In this document: positions 1 to 9,019 of the stretch, one piece after another
Position numbering within the stretch: the first letter of the stretch is position 1
Layout: every line of letters starts with the position of its first letter
Origin: Aldehydirespirator sp965200005
GTDB lineage: Bacteria > Actinomycetota > Acidimicrobiia > Acidimicrobiales > Aldehydirespiratoraceae
Length of the DNA: 64,000 nt
Direction: 5' to 3'
NCBI GenBank assembly: GCA_965200005.1
Contig: OZ241331.1
Location: 2,108,001-2,172,000, forward strand
The notes under the pieces: generated by a model
Databases searched by the model: none
What the model was told of the DNA's origin: nothing
The model's input: the letters and a program-made list of their open reading frames with translations, nothing else
Translations under genes and position numbers: made by a program

Positions 1-347
1 CTCCTGCCGTGTCACAGCGAAAAAAGTGATGCCGCAAGCGCGTGCTGTGAATCATGGTTTATAATCCGATGACATCACGCCATCTGTAAATGATTGTGAT
101 GCTATAGCCATCCGGCCGATCAAGTGACGATGACGGCAACCAGCGCAGACGGAGCCGTACGAGTAGGGAGTACTCAGATGGAGTCAGCGATGCATTCAAG
201 CGGACTTTCAAACCCAGCAAGCACGCCTGCCGATGCGACGCCTTCACCACGATCTGGGGATCCCGCTACGCCTCTCGTGCCCGAGACGCCTCGGGGCCAC
301 AGCGCCTAGCGAGCGACATCGGTCAACACCGGCGGAACAGGCCAGGC
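1..347. other. Left edge, no supported gene
   Basis: I see no convincing gene here. Open frames exist on both strands (for example 124-309 plus), but they have no recognisable domain and low-complexity composition. A comF-like gene starts at 348 with no zinc-finger-encoding frame in front of it. Confidence 0.4.
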
Positions 348-950
348 GTGCCGCGGATTATGGGGCTGGACGATCTTGGGTTTGGGTGGCTTCATGAAGG
401 TGAGGCGGCTAAGGCAGTACGCGCTTTCAAGTACGGTCGTATTACGGCACTAGTCACCCCGCTTGCTGACAGGCTTGATGTGATCGCGCCATGCGGCGAA
501 CAAATCACCTGGATTCCGGGCAGCACGCAGCGCCGGCGTCGCCGTGGCTTTGACCCAGCGGAACTCCTGGCAAGAGCCCTGGCGCGCCGACGTAGCGTGC
601 CTGCAAGACGGATGCTGCGACGTCGCGATCACTCACCACAGACGGCCCGGGATCGTGAGGGTCGCCTTGTAGGACCCGATCTGGAAGCCTGCGGGCCTTC
701 GCTCTCGGGATGCGTACTGGTAATAGATGATGTTTGCACCACGGGTTCAACACTGCGGGTTGCTGCGGCAGCGTTACGCCAACATGGCGCGAACAGCGTG
801 GTAGCAGCGGTGGCCACACTCTCTGAAGGGGGTCACACGCCAGCAGCAGGGGAGGCTCGACATGAGGTTGCAACACTCTCGGAGGGCGATATGTCGCAGC
901 GGGCGCTAGTAGCCGACCGTACCTCTACGATGGCGCGCAGGCGCGGGTAA
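348..950 (+). CDS. ComF-family phosphoribosyltransferase-like protein
   Basis: This 200-residue protein has the type I phosphoribosyltransferase fold signature of ComFC: a FKYGR motif near residue 27, an RRRRGFDPAELLAR segment near 63, and the PRPP-binding loop VLVIDDVCTTGSTL near 124-137. ComFC proteins take part in DNA uptake in competent bacteria; in others the role is unclear. Family members usually open with a cysteine zinc finger, which is missing here, and the protein begins directly at the FKYGR region. The GTG at 348 is the first usable start; an ATG lies at 360. The last 50 residues, with two copies of ATLSEG, are not typical of the family. It lies 17 bases before hpf. Confidence 0.75.
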   Translation: MPRIMGLDDLGFGWLHEGEAAKAVRAFKYGRITALVTPLADRLDVIAPCGEQITWIPGSTQRRRRRGFDPAELLARALARRRSVPARRMLRRRDHSPQTARDREGRLVGPDLEACGPSLSGCVLVIDDVCTTGSTLRVAAAALRQHGANSVVAAVATLSEGGHTPAAGEARHEVATLSEGDMSQRALVADRTSTMARRRG

Positions 951-967
951 GGGGAGCCGTTCAGAAA

Positions 968-1597
968 ATGGAGATCTCAATTAGCAGCCGCCATGCGGCC
1001 GTTACGGCGGGCCTTGAGAAGGCCGTGAAAGCCAAGATCGGTCACCTTGACCACTACTTCGAGCGGCTCGATAAGGCCGAAGTGCACTTCGACGAGGCAC
1101 GCAACGCCCGCATCGTTGATCGTGACACTTGCGAAGTGACTCTCTCAGGGGGTGGGCATCACCTGCGCTGCAAGGTCAACGCACCAGATGCCTTTACCGC
1201 ACTCGACATGGCGGAAGCAAAGCTGCTGCGACAGATACGCAAGCTGCGCACCAAACTCCAGAAGCGTCATCACGGGCGCGGCGAGACGATCCGCAACGGA
1301 TTCGATGCTGTTGGTGGCAGCGATGTGGTCACAACCCCCGACGGGGCAGCCACAACAGCACAGAGCGATTCTTTGGACTTGCCCGAAGACGAAGACGAAG
1401 ACGATGACGAGTACGCGCTTCGCATCGTCAAGACAAAGCGATTCCACCTTGGCCCGCTGACGCCCGACGAAGCCGCCCTCAAGATGGATCTCCTCGGACA
1501 CGGTTTCTTCTTCTTCATCAACTCAACTACCGGACGTTCAGCCGTGGTTTACCGTCGTGATGATGGCGCTGTCGGGCTGATCGACGAGGCCGGCTAG
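968..1597 (+). CDS. hpf: Long-form ribosome hibernation promoting factor
   Basis: HPF binds the 30S subunit and, in its long form, drives dimerisation of ribosomes into inactive 100S particles during slow growth. The N-terminal S30AE domain (residues 1-105) is clear, with ISSRHAAVTAGLEKAVKAKI and the EAKLLRQIRKLRTKL helix. An acidic, low-complexity linker rich in Asp and Glu (about 128-147) leads to the C-terminal dimerisation domain (about 150-205) with KTKRFHLGPLTPDEAALKMDLLGHGFFFF. At 209 residues it has the usual length of long HPF. It sits directly upstream of secA, as in many Actinobacteria and Firmicutes, and is probably co-transcribed with comF and secA. Confidence 0.93.
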   Translation: MEISISSRHAAVTAGLEKAVKAKIGHLDHYFERLDKAEVHFDEARNARIVDRDTCEVTLSGGGHHLRCKVNAPDAFTALDMAEAKLLRQIRKLRTKLQKRHHGRGETIRNGFDAVGGSDVVTTPDGAATTAQSDSLDLPEDEDEDDDEYALRIVKTKRFHLGPLTPDEAALKMDLLGHGFFFFINSTTGRSAVVYRRDDGAVGLIDEAG

Positions 1598-1614
1598 GGG
1601 ATAGGGGCAGTCAA

Positions 1615-4392
1615 GTGGTTTCGCTGTTCAAGCGCGTCCTTCGTTCGGGGGAGAGTCGCAAACTCAAGGCAATGCAGGCGCTAGTTCCTGACATCAACGC
1701 CCTTGAACCCGAGATCAAGCGCCTTAGCGATGATGGGTTGCGCGCCCGTACCGGCGAGTTCCGGGGACGCCTCGATCGTGGCGAAACGCCAGCTGATCTG
1801 CTTGTGGAGGCGTTCGCGGTGGTGCGTGAAGCCGCATGGCGGGTGCTGGGGCAGCGTCACTATGACGTGCAGCTTGTAGGTGGCGCAGCTTTGCACTTTG
1901 GCATGGTCGCTGAGATGCGCACCGGTGAGGGTAAGACGCTCACGTCCACGCTTCCCGTCTATCTCACCGGGTTGACCGGTAAGGGCGTGCATGTTGTAAC
2001 GGTCAACGATTACCTCGCTGGCAGAGATGCAGCCTGGATGGGCCAGCTGTATAAGTGGCTCGGGTTAAGCGTCGGGCTGATCGTGCCAGGCTCACCAGGC
2101 CCCGTTCACAAGCGCCAGCAGTACGCCTGTGATGTCACTTATGGCACCAACAACGAGCTTGGCTTCGACTACTTGCGTGACAACATGGCGATGCTGCGCA
2201 CCGATCAAGTCCAGCGCGGCCATCACTATTGCATCGTTGACGAGATCGACTCAATCCTGATCGACGAGGCTCGCACACCGCTGATAATCAGTGGCAAAGT
2301 CTCAGATGCGGCCGCCCTGTATACCCGATTCGCCGGGATCGCCCGCGGCCTGCGGCGAGATGTCCACTACGAAGTAGACGAAGAGAAGCGCAGCGTTGCA
2401 CCTCTCGAGGAGGGTGTTCATGCCGTCGAGCGGGTGCTCGGCGTGGACAACCTCTACGACATGGTGTCACAGAACCTCGTGCACCAACTCCAAGCCGCGC
2501 TACGTGCCAAAGAGTTGTACCGGCGTGACCGGGACTACATCGTCGACCAGAACCAAGTCAAGATCGTCGACGAGTTCACCGGTCGGGTACTTGAGGGTCG
2601 CCGCTGGTCGGATGGTTTGCATCAGGCGGTTGAGGCCAAAGAGGGTGTCGCCATCAAGCAAGAAAACCAGACGCTTGCGACAATCACACTTCAGAACTAC
2701 TACCGGCTCTATGAGCGCTTAGCCGGTATGACGGGCACCGCACAGACTGAGGCCAGCGAGCTCATGTCCACCTATGGGCTGCACGTCGTGACGGTGCCGA
2801 CCAACCTTCCCACTATCCGTGATGACCGTGCCGATCTCATCTACAAGACAGAAGACGCCAAGTTTGCTGCGTGCGTAGACGACATTTCCGAACGGTACGA
2901 GCTGGGCCAGCCAGTCCTAGTCGGCACAGTTTCTGTGGAGAAGTCTGAGAAGCTGTCTCGCCTGCTCAACATGCGCGGCATCGCCCACGAGGTTCTCAAC
3001 GCTAAACAGCACCACCGCGAGGCGGACATCGTTGCTCAGGCGGGGCGTCTGTCGTCTGTGACGGTCGCAACCAACATGGCCGGTCGTGGTGTCGACATTG
3101 TCCTTGGCGGCAATCCCGAAGCTTTAGCCACACGCGACCTGAACGCAGAGGGGTTCGATCCCGCGACGCCTCAAGGTGAGAGCCGCATGGCTGAGCTAGT
3201 CGCCCAGCATCGTCAGGTCACCGATGCAGAACGTGACCAGGTGCTGAGCTTCGGCGGGCTATATGTGCTGGGAACCGAGCGTCACGAGAGCCGCCGCATC
3301 GACAACCAGCTACGGGGTCGATCTGGTCGGCAAGGAGACCCGGGCGAGAGCCGCTTTTATCTCTCGCTTGAGGACGAGTTGATGAGCCGCTTTGCCACCG
3401 GCGCCATGAACTGGGTGATGGAAAAGGCACTCCCCGAGGACGTGCCGATCGAAGCGGGGATGGTCACCAAAGCAATCGAGCGGGCCCAGAACACAGTCGA
3501 GCAGCGCAACGCCGAGACCCGCAAGAATGTCCTCAAATACGACGAGGTGATGAACGAGCAGCGCAAGGTCATCTACCGGCGGCGCGAGCAGATCCTTGGC
3601 AACACCGACTTGCGTGATGAGACGCTCGAGTTTCTGCGTAATGCCACGGATCACATGACTGATGTTCACTGCGAGTCCGAGCACCCCGAGGACTGGGACA
3701 GCGGCGGCCTTGCCACCGATCTGGCCACGCTCTGGCCCGGCGGCATGGAGGCCACAGAAGTCGCCTCGGCAAAGGATCGAGACGAACTCAAAGACAAGGT
3801 CGCTGCGGTTGCCACCACCCACTACCAGGGTCGCGAAGCCGAGTTAGGCACCGCAGTGATGCGCGAAGCGGAGCGTCAGGTGATGCTGCGTCTCATCGAT
3901 ACGAAGTGGCGAGCGCACCTGCGTGAGATGGACTTGCTACGCGAGGGCATCCACCTACGAGCCATGGGTCAGAAGAACCCGACAACCGAGTGGCAACGTG
4001 AGGGCTTTGACATGTTCGGCCAACTCATGGACTCCATCGCCACCGACTTCGTGCGATACATAATGCACGTTCAAGTAGCCGAGCCCTCTCCGCCCCAGCA
4101 AGTCCAGGGCATAAACACCGCCCAGAGCAACAAGCCACGACCAACCCGCCGGACGAACCCCAACACCAACCGCAAGCAAACCCCTCGGGCGCGACGACCA
4201 GCCCCTAACACCAACCGCCGGCAACCCCCCCGGACGAGACGACCTCAAGGCGCTGCTCAACGAGTCAACCGAACCCCGGTCGTGAAGTCGCCGCATCAGC
4301 GAGTGGGACGCAACCAGCCATGCCCATGTGGCAGTGGACGCAAGTTCAAGATGTGTCATGGCCGCCCCGGCGCAGCACAAATGGCCAGTTAG
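1615..4392 (+). CDS. secA: Preprotein translocase ATPase SecA
   Basis: SecA is the motor that pushes unfolded preproteins through SecYEG. Walker A is GEGKT at residues 104-108, and the DEAD-type box VDEIDSILIDEARTPL follows near 205-220. The second nucleotide-binding domain has TNMAGRGVDI and the LRGRSGRQGDPG motif. The C-terminal zinc-binding tail CPCGSGRKFKMCHG, which contacts SecB or ribosomes, is intact, so this is a full-length 925-residue SecA1-type protein. The GTG start at 1615 follows a purine-rich AGGGGATAGGGG site. An Arg/Pro/Asn-rich linker before the zinc tail carries a 15-residue duplication. prfB follows within 8 bases. Confidence 0.98.
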   Translation: MVSLFKRVLRSGESRKLKAMQALVPDINALEPEIKRLSDDGLRARTGEFRGRLDRGETPADLLVEAFAVVREAAWRVLGQRHYDVQLVGGAALHFGMVAEMRTGEGKTLTSTLPVYLTGLTGKGVHVVTVNDYLAGRDAAWMGQLYKWLGLSVGLIVPGSPGPVHKRQQYACDVTYGTNNELGFDYLRDNMAMLRTDQVQRGHHYCIVDEIDSILIDEARTPLIISGKVSDAAALYTRFAGIARGLRRDVHYEVDEEKRSVAPLEEGVHAVERVLGVDNLYDMVSQNLVHQLQAALRAKELYRRDRDYIVDQNQVKIVDEFTGRVLEGRRWSDGLHQAVEAKEGVAIKQENQTLATITLQNYYRLYERLAGMTGTAQTEASELMSTYGLHVVTVPTNLPTIRDDRADLIYKTEDAKFAACVDDISERYELGQPVLVGTVSVEKSEKLSRLLNMRGIAHEVLNAKQHHREADIVAQAGRLSSVTVATNMAGRGVDIVLGGNPEALATRDLNAEGFDPATPQGESRMAELVAQHRQVTDAERDQVLSFGGLYVLGTERHESRRIDNQLRGRSGRQGDPGESRFYLSLEDELMSRFATGAMNWVMEKALPEDVPIEAGMVTKAIERAQNTVEQRNAETRKNVLKYDEVMNEQRKVIYRRREQILGNTDLRDETLEFLRNATDHMTDVHCESEHPEDWDSGGLATDLATLWPGGMEATEVASAKDRDELKDKVAAVATTHYQGREAELGTAVMREAERQVMLRLIDTKWRAHLREMDLLREGIHLRAMGQKNPTTEWQREGFDMFGQLMDSIATDFVRYIMHVQVAEPSPPQQVQGINTAQSNKPRPTRRTNPNTNRKQTPRARRPAPNTNRRQPPRTRRPQGAAQRVNRTPVVKSPHQRVGRNQPCPCGSGRKFKMCHGRPGAAQMAS
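4159..4248 (+). repeat. 45-bp tandem duplication in the secA tail
   Basis: Two in-frame 45-base units (4159-4203 and 4204-4248) encode PNTNRKQTPRARRPA and PNTNRRQPPRTRRPQ. They extend the basic, disordered linker between the helical scaffold and the zinc tail of SecA. The units differ at several bases, so the duplication is not recent. Confidence 0.85.
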
Positions 4393-4399
4393 GGCAGCG

Positions 4400-5557
4400 G
4401 TGGCGATCCAAGACCTCAGAAATGATCTGCGCAGCCTCCAGGGCCGGTTAGCAGAGGCGCACAAGTACCTGCGGATCGATGCTCTGCGCGCCCGTCGGCC
4501 CCAACTCGAGGCCGAGTCGTCACGCCCTGATCTGTGGGATCAACCCGATCGTGCTCGCGCTGTTACATCTGAGCTGGTTGCAGTGGCTGATGACCTCGGA
4601 GTCTTTGACGACCTAGCCGAGGACATGTCTGACGCCGAGATCTTTTACGAGTTTGCGGTCGAGGAGAACGATCCTTTGGCCGCCGCCGAAACAGCCGCAT
4701 TGATCGCTGGGCTCAAGGAACGCTTCGACGTTCTTGAGCTGCGTTCACTGCTCAGCGGCGAGTTCGACGAGCGAGACGCGGTCTGCCAGATCAAATCCGG
4801 TGAGGGTGGCACCGACTCTCAGGACTGGGCCGAGATGCTGCTGCGGATGTACCGGCGCTGGGCGGATCGCCGTGGCTTCGTCCTCGAAGTGATTGCTATC
4901 TCTGAAGGCACCGAGGCGGGCGTCTCCAGCGTCGATTTCCTGGTTAAAGGCCACTGCGCTTACGGATGGATGCGTTCCGAACACGGGATACACCGCTTAG
5001 TACGAATCTCGCCTTTCAACAATGAGGGCAAGCGCCACACCGCCTTTAGCGCCGTGGACGTAGCGCCTTTCTTTGAAGATGTTGCCAACGAAATCATCAT
5101 TGAAGACAAAGACTTGCGAGTCGACACCTATAAGTCTTCAGGCGCGGGCGGCCAGCATGTCAATGTCACCGACTCGGCAGTGCGCCTGACCCACATACCC
5201 ACCGGCATCGTCGTTAGCTGTCAGAACGAGCGCAGCCAGCACCAAAACAAGGATCGTGCCATGCAGATGCTCGTCTCCAAACTGCGCGATCTCGAACGCA
5301 AGACGCGTGAGGAAGAGATCGCCGGTATCAGGGGCGAACAGCACAATGTTGGCTTCGGTAGCCAGATCCGAAGCTATGTGATGCACCCTTACCAGATGGT
5401 GCGAGACCAGCGCACCCGCCATGAGACATCCAACATCGAAGCGGTTCTCGGGGGGAGCCTCGACCCCTTCATGGAGTCGTGGCTGCGGTGGAGCCGCGCA
5501 GCACGCACCGATCGCGCAGAGTTGGCGGTTACCTTCGCGGGGTCAGGCCACAGGTAG
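4400..5557 (+). CDS. prfB: Peptide chain release factor 2
   Basis: RF2 recognises UGA and UAA stop codons and triggers peptide release. The tripeptide SPF (in RISPFNNEGKRHTAFSAVDV) is the RF2 stop-codon selector, and the GGQ catalytic motif is in SSGAGGQHVNVTDSAVRLTH. I place the start at the GTG at 4400, eight bases after the secA stop, giving 385 residues and a normal RF2 N terminus (AIQDLRNDLRSLQGRL). The same frame stays open upstream into secA, but that part does not look like RF2. The frame is continuous: the internal UGA and CUU slip site that autoregulates RF2 in many bacteria is absent. Confidence 0.95.
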   Translation: MAIQDLRNDLRSLQGRLAEAHKYLRIDALRARRPQLEAESSRPDLWDQPDRARAVTSELVAVADDLGVFDDLAEDMSDAEIFYEFAVEENDPLAAAETAALIAGLKERFDVLELRSLLSGEFDERDAVCQIKSGEGGTDSQDWAEMLLRMYRRWADRRGFVLEVIAISEGTEAGVSSVDFLVKGHCAYGWMRSEHGIHRLVRISPFNNEGKRHTAFSAVDVAPFFEDVANEIIIEDKDLRVDTYKSSGAGGQHVNVTDSAVRLTHIPTGIVVSCQNERSQHQNKDRAMQMLVSKLRDLERKTREEEIAGIRGEQHNVGFGSQIRSYVMHPYQMVRDQRTRHETSNIEAVLGGSLDPFMESWLRWSRAARTDRAELAVTFAGSGHR

Positions 5558-5572
5558 CGGAAGGCGCCCGCA

Positions 5573-6250
5573 GTGATCAAGATGGAAAAAGTCACCAAAG
5601 TCTTCAAGGGTGACGTGGTGGCACTGCGCGATGTGAGTGTCGATATTGGCCGGGGCGAGTTCGTGTTCCTGGTGGGCCCTTCAGGTTCGGGCAAATCGAC
5701 CTTCATCAGGTTGCTTAACCGTGAGGAAGTGCCCGAACACGGACGCATCTTCGTGGCCGGGCGTGACATTGGTGCGCTTGGTTCGTGGCGGGTTCCATAC
5801 TTGCGCCGCCAGATTGGCTACGTATTCCAGGACTTCAAACTGCTACCCAAAAAGACTGTTGCCGAAAATGTTGCCTTCGCTCTTGAAGTGATCGGCACCG
5901 GGGCACACGTAATCCGGCGTCAGGTTCCCGCAATCCTGGAGTTGGTGGGTCTGTCACGCAAGATGGAACGGTTCCCCCACGAACTATCGGGCGGTGAGCA
6001 GCAGCGAGTGTCGATAGCGAGGGCATTCGTTAACCGCCCGATGATTCTGCTGGCAGACGAGCCCACCGGCAATCTCGATCCCAAGACTTCGGTGGGGATC
6101 ATGCGGTTGCTAGAGCGAATTAACGAGACGGGCACAACGGTCGTTATGGCTACCCATGACAGCGGCGTGGTCGACAGTATGCGTCAGCGTGTAGTTGAGC
6201 TTGACCGGGGCATGGTTGTACGCGACCAAGCCAGAGGGGTCTACAAGTAG
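5573..6250 (+). CDS. ftsE: Cell division ATP-binding protein FtsE
   Basis: FtsE is the ABC ATPase partner of FtsX. The complex works at the division septum and activates peptidoglycan hydrolases through the FtsX outer loop. Walker A GPSGSGKST spans residues 35-43, the Q-loop is in YVFQDFKLLP near 83-92, the ABC signature LSGGEQQR is at 138-145, and Walker B ILLADEP is at 158-164. The 225-residue length is typical. The start is GTG 5573, with ATG 5582 as an alternative. ftsX begins 5 bases downstream, so the two are translated as a pair. Confidence 0.97.
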   Translation: MIKMEKVTKVFKGDVVALRDVSVDIGRGEFVFLVGPSGSGKSTFIRLLNREEVPEHGRIFVAGRDIGALGSWRVPYLRRQIGYVFQDFKLLPKKTVAENVAFALEVIGTGAHVIRRQVPAILELVGLSRKMERFPHELSGGEQQRVSIARAFVNRPMILLADEPTGNLDPKTSVGIMRLLERINETGTTVVMATHDSGVVDSMRQRVVELDRGMVVRDQARGVYK

Positions 6251-6255
6251 CGCCC

Positions 6256-7149
6256 ATGTTCACGCTGCGATACGCGTTCCGTGAGACCGCCCAGAACCTG
6301 CGTCGCAACCTGCTGCTAGCGGTTGCGACGATCATCACAGTCGGTGTTTCGCTGGCAATGTTTGGTGGCTTCTTGCTGTTTCAGGTAGCGGTCGACAATG
6401 CCACGGCGCGCTGGGCTGACGATGTCGAGTTCCTTGTCTGGATGCATTCGGATGCCGCCGCCGACCAGGACGCCGCAGTGCGTAACCAGCTTGAGGAAAG
6501 CCCGGGCGTTCTTAGCTGGAACTATGTCAACAAAGAGCAGGTTTATGAAGAGTTCAAGCTCCTCTATGAGGACTCGCCTGAACTGCTCGATGTTGTCACG
6601 ATCGAAGGTCTGCCGACCTACTACCAGGTGACCCCTGTTAACCCTGACCATGAGGTGGTGGAGGAACTCGGCGACCAGTTCCGAGGCCAACCAGGTGTGC
6701 GTGAGGTGACGTTCGCTGCGGACGTGATCCGTGATGTGCAGAATCTCGCTGATCGAGCCGGGCGGGTGCTTTTCTTGGGTTCGATCGTGTTGCTAGGCGC
6801 TTCGGCGTTGCTGATCTTGAACACGCTTGCGGTGGCGATCAGCAACCGTCGCACCGAGATCGAGATCATGCGACTCGTTGGTGCCACGAAGTGGTTTGTT
6901 CGGGTGCCGTTCATGCTCGAAGGCCTTGCTCAGGGGCTTGCGGGGGCAACCGTGGCGATAGTGAGCAACGTGATGCTGCGTCGCTACGTGATCGCTCAGT
7001 TCAGCGACGCGGATACTCTCCAGTTGTTCAGGGGCTTCAACGTTGACGATCCTGCGCTGTTCCGTATCAACCTGTTGATGGTGGTTGTCGCTTCAGTGGT
7101 CGCGGTGATCGGAGCGGCTGTGGCAGTGGCGGTCCACCTAGACGAATAA
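6256..7149 (+). CDS. ftsX: Cell division permease-like protein FtsX
   Basis: FtsX couples FtsE ATP hydrolysis to extracytoplasmic peptidoglycan hydrolases. The protein has the standard layout: a cytoplasmic N terminus with FRETAQNLRRN, TM1 near residues 20-40, an extracytoplasmic domain of about 120 residues (about 45-165), then three further TM segments near 172-195, 215-240 and 268-292. The signature RRTEIEIMRLVGATKWFVRVPFM lies between TM2 and TM3. It does not transport a substrate in well-studied relatives. The gene ends convergent with ald, about 100 bases away. Confidence 0.96.
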   Translation: MFTLRYAFRETAQNLRRNLLLAVATIITVGVSLAMFGGFLLFQVAVDNATARWADDVEFLVWMHSDAAADQDAAVRNQLEESPGVLSWNYVNKEQVYEEFKLLYEDSPELLDVVTIEGLPTYYQVTPVNPDHEVVEELGDQFRGQPGVREVTFAADVIRDVQNLADRAGRVLFLGSIVLLGASALLILNTLAVAISNRRTEIEIMRLVGATKWFVRVPFMLEGLAQGLAGATVAIVSNVMLRRYVIAQFSDADTLQLFRGFNVDDPALFRINLLMVVVASVVAVIGAAVAVAVHLDE

Positions 7150-7248
7150 GTCCGGCCACCGTCGGGAGCAAGACCGCCGTTGTCGCCCGTTGTCAGCCCG
7201 CTGTCGGGCCCCGACGCCCCGATCCGGCGGCGTGGGGAGATTCGCCGC

Positions 7249-8364
7249 TTAGTTGAGCAGGCTCACCGGACCGACGTAGGCGAGGCCTAGCGCCTCGGCA
7301 ACCGCGGGTTCGGTGATGTGGCCCTGACACACCGACAACCCGTCACGCAGACCCGGGATCGCCTTGAGCGCGGCAAGGGTGCCACGGTTGGCAAGTTCAA
7401 GCACATAGGGCAGCGTGGCATTGTTGAGCGCCTGGGTGGAGGTGCGTGGCACGGCGCCGGGCATGTTCGCGACGCAGTAGTGGACGACATCATCAACCAT
7501 GTAGGTGGGATTGGCGTGAGTCGTCGGACGGGACGTCTCGGCGCAACCTCCCTGATCGATAGCAACGTCAACGATCACCGATCCGGGCCGCATCTGCTTG
7601 ATCATCTTGGCGGTCACCAATCGAGGTGTGCGAGCACCTGGCAATAGCACGGCACCAATGACCAGATCGGCATCGACGACAGCTTGCTCAAGCACCCGTG
7701 GCGTTGAGTACAAGGTTTGCAATGCCGGGCCGAACCTGGCGGCGAGTGCTTCTAGGACGTCAGCGTTGCGATCCAGCACGGTAACTCGAGCGCCGAGACC
7801 GAGTGCCATCTCTATCGAGTTGCGTCCGACCACGCCTCCACCGATCACCACAACATTGCCGGCAGCGACACCTGGAACACCGCCGAGCAGCACTCCTCGC
7901 CCTCCAGCGGATGCTTCAAGGCAGCGAGCGCCTGCCTGTACCGCCATGCGACCTGCAACCTGTGACATTGGTGCCAGCAAGGGGCGCAAGCCTTGGCGGT
8001 CGGTGACTGACTCGTAGGCGATAGCCGTAGCGCCGCTGTCAAGCAGGTCGTGTGCCTGATCGGGGTCAGGCGCTAGATGCAAGTAGGTGAACAGCGTCTG
8101 GTGGCTCCCCAAGCGAGCCCGCTCCACAGCCTGAGGCTCCTTGACCTTTACGACCAGCTCCGCAGCTGCAAAGACATCATCGGCGCCATCGAGAATGCGA
8201 GCACCGCAAGTTGCATACTCCTCGTCGGAGAACCCAGCTCCCGCTCCGGCATGGCGCTCCACAAGTACCTCGTGACCGTGGGCGGTCACCTCAGCAACGC
8301 TCTCGGGGGTCAACCCGACACGGTGCTCCTCATTCTTGATCTCAGCTGGTACTCCGATTCGCAC
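7249..8364 (-). CDS. ald: Alanine dehydrogenase
   Basis: This enzyme interconverts L-alanine with pyruvate and ammonia using NAD, linking amino-acid use to central carbon. The N terminus VRIGVPAEIKNEEHRVGLTPESV is diagnostic. The catalytic lysine is in LVVKVKEP, the catalytic histidine in FTYLHLAPD, and the NAD-binding loop is VVVIGGGVVGRNSIEMALGLGARVTVLD. The length is standard. I choose GTG at 8364 because GGAGGG lies five bases before it; a TTG twelve bases further upstream would overlap that ribosome site. It is divergent from an Lrp/AsnC regulator, an arrangement known from mycobacteria where the regulator controls ald. Confidence 0.96.
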   Translation of the reverse strand: MRIGVPAEIKNEEHRVGLTPESVAEVTAHGHEVLVERHAGAGAGFSDEEYATCGARILDGADDVFAAAELVVKVKEPQAVERARLGSHQTLFTYLHLAPDPDQAHDLLDSGATAIAYESVTDRQGLRPLLAPMSQVAGRMAVQAGARCLEASAGGRGVLLGGVPGVAAGNVVVIGGGVVGRNSIEMALGLGARVTVLDRNADVLEALAARFGPALQTLYSTPRVLEQAVVDADLVIGAVLLPGARTPRLVTAKMIKQMRPGSVIVDVAIDQGGCAETSRPTTHANPTYMVDDVVHYCVANMPGAVPRTSTQALNNATLPYVLELANRGTLAALKAIPGLRDGLSVCQGHITEPAVAEALGLAYVGPVSLLN

Positions 8365-8463
8365 AGTGCCCTCCAATCAGCCAGTTGCGCGATGTTCTGG
8401 CGCCACATTAGCAGTGCCTGCAAGCACAAATCAGGGCGAAAATGTTGAGCAGCATGCTAATAG

Positions 8464-8478
8464 CGCACAAGAGTTGCG
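8464..8478. promoter_or_regulatory. Possible operator between ald and lrp
   Basis: The divergent intergenic region contains a short inverted repeat, CGCA (8464-8467) and TGCG (8475-8478), 7 bases apart. Its position between a catabolic dehydrogenase and its likely Lrp-type regulator makes it a candidate binding site, but the arms are short and could be chance. Confidence 0.2.
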
Positions 8479-8503
8479 TAATCTATCTCTATGACGCACA
8501 ATA

Positions 8504-8971
8504 TTGACTGTGGAAGATCTAGACACGATTGATCGGCTGATACTCAACGAGTTGCAATTTGAGGGTCGGGTCACACATGCGGAACTTGCGGAGCGGGTTG
8601 GTCTATCCACTTCCGCGTGCCGCCGGCGTGTCAGGCGGCTCGAGACAGAGGGTGTAATCGCGGGCTATGTGATGATCGTTGACACCGGCGCGATCGGGCG
8701 CGATCTGAACGTGTTCGTAGAGGTGTCCCTCGTCAGCCAGAGCGAGGAGGCACTGCGTCGCTTCGAGCTAGAAGTGCGGAGCTGCCCCGAGGTGATGTCT
8801 TGTCACCTCGTTGCAGGCGATGCCGACTATCTACTTCATCTGGCAGTTCAAGACCACCGGGACTTCGAGCGCATCCACAACAAGCACCTGTCCCGGCTTC
8901 CGGGGGTCGCCAGGCTGCGATCGAACTTCGCTATCCGCACCGTCTACCAGACGACACGCCACCTGCTTTAG
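8504..8971 (+). CDS. Lrp/AsnC family transcriptional regulator
   Basis: The N-terminal AsnC-type winged helix (about residues 3-62) reads LDTIDRLILNELQFEGRVTHAELAERVGLS followed by the recognition helix STSACRRRVRRLETEGVI. The C-terminal RAM effector-binding domain (about 70-145) follows, with DADYLLHLAV. The 155-residue length is typical. Start choice lies between TTG 8504 and GTG 8510; no strong ribosome site separates them. Because it is divergent from ald, it most likely senses alanine or another amino acid and controls ald, as AldR does in mycobacteria; that is inference from position. Confidence 0.92.
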   Translation: MTVEDLDTIDRLILNELQFEGRVTHAELAERVGLSTSACRRRVRRLETEGVIAGYVMIVDTGAIGRDLNVFVEVSLVSQSEEALRRFELEVRSCPEVMSCHLVAGDADYLLHLAVQDHRDFERIHNKHLSRLPGVARLRSNFAIRTVYQTTRHLL

Positions 8972-9019
8972 CACCATTGCGCTGTGGCTGCAGCGGCAGG
9001 TGGCCGCAGCGACATGGAG

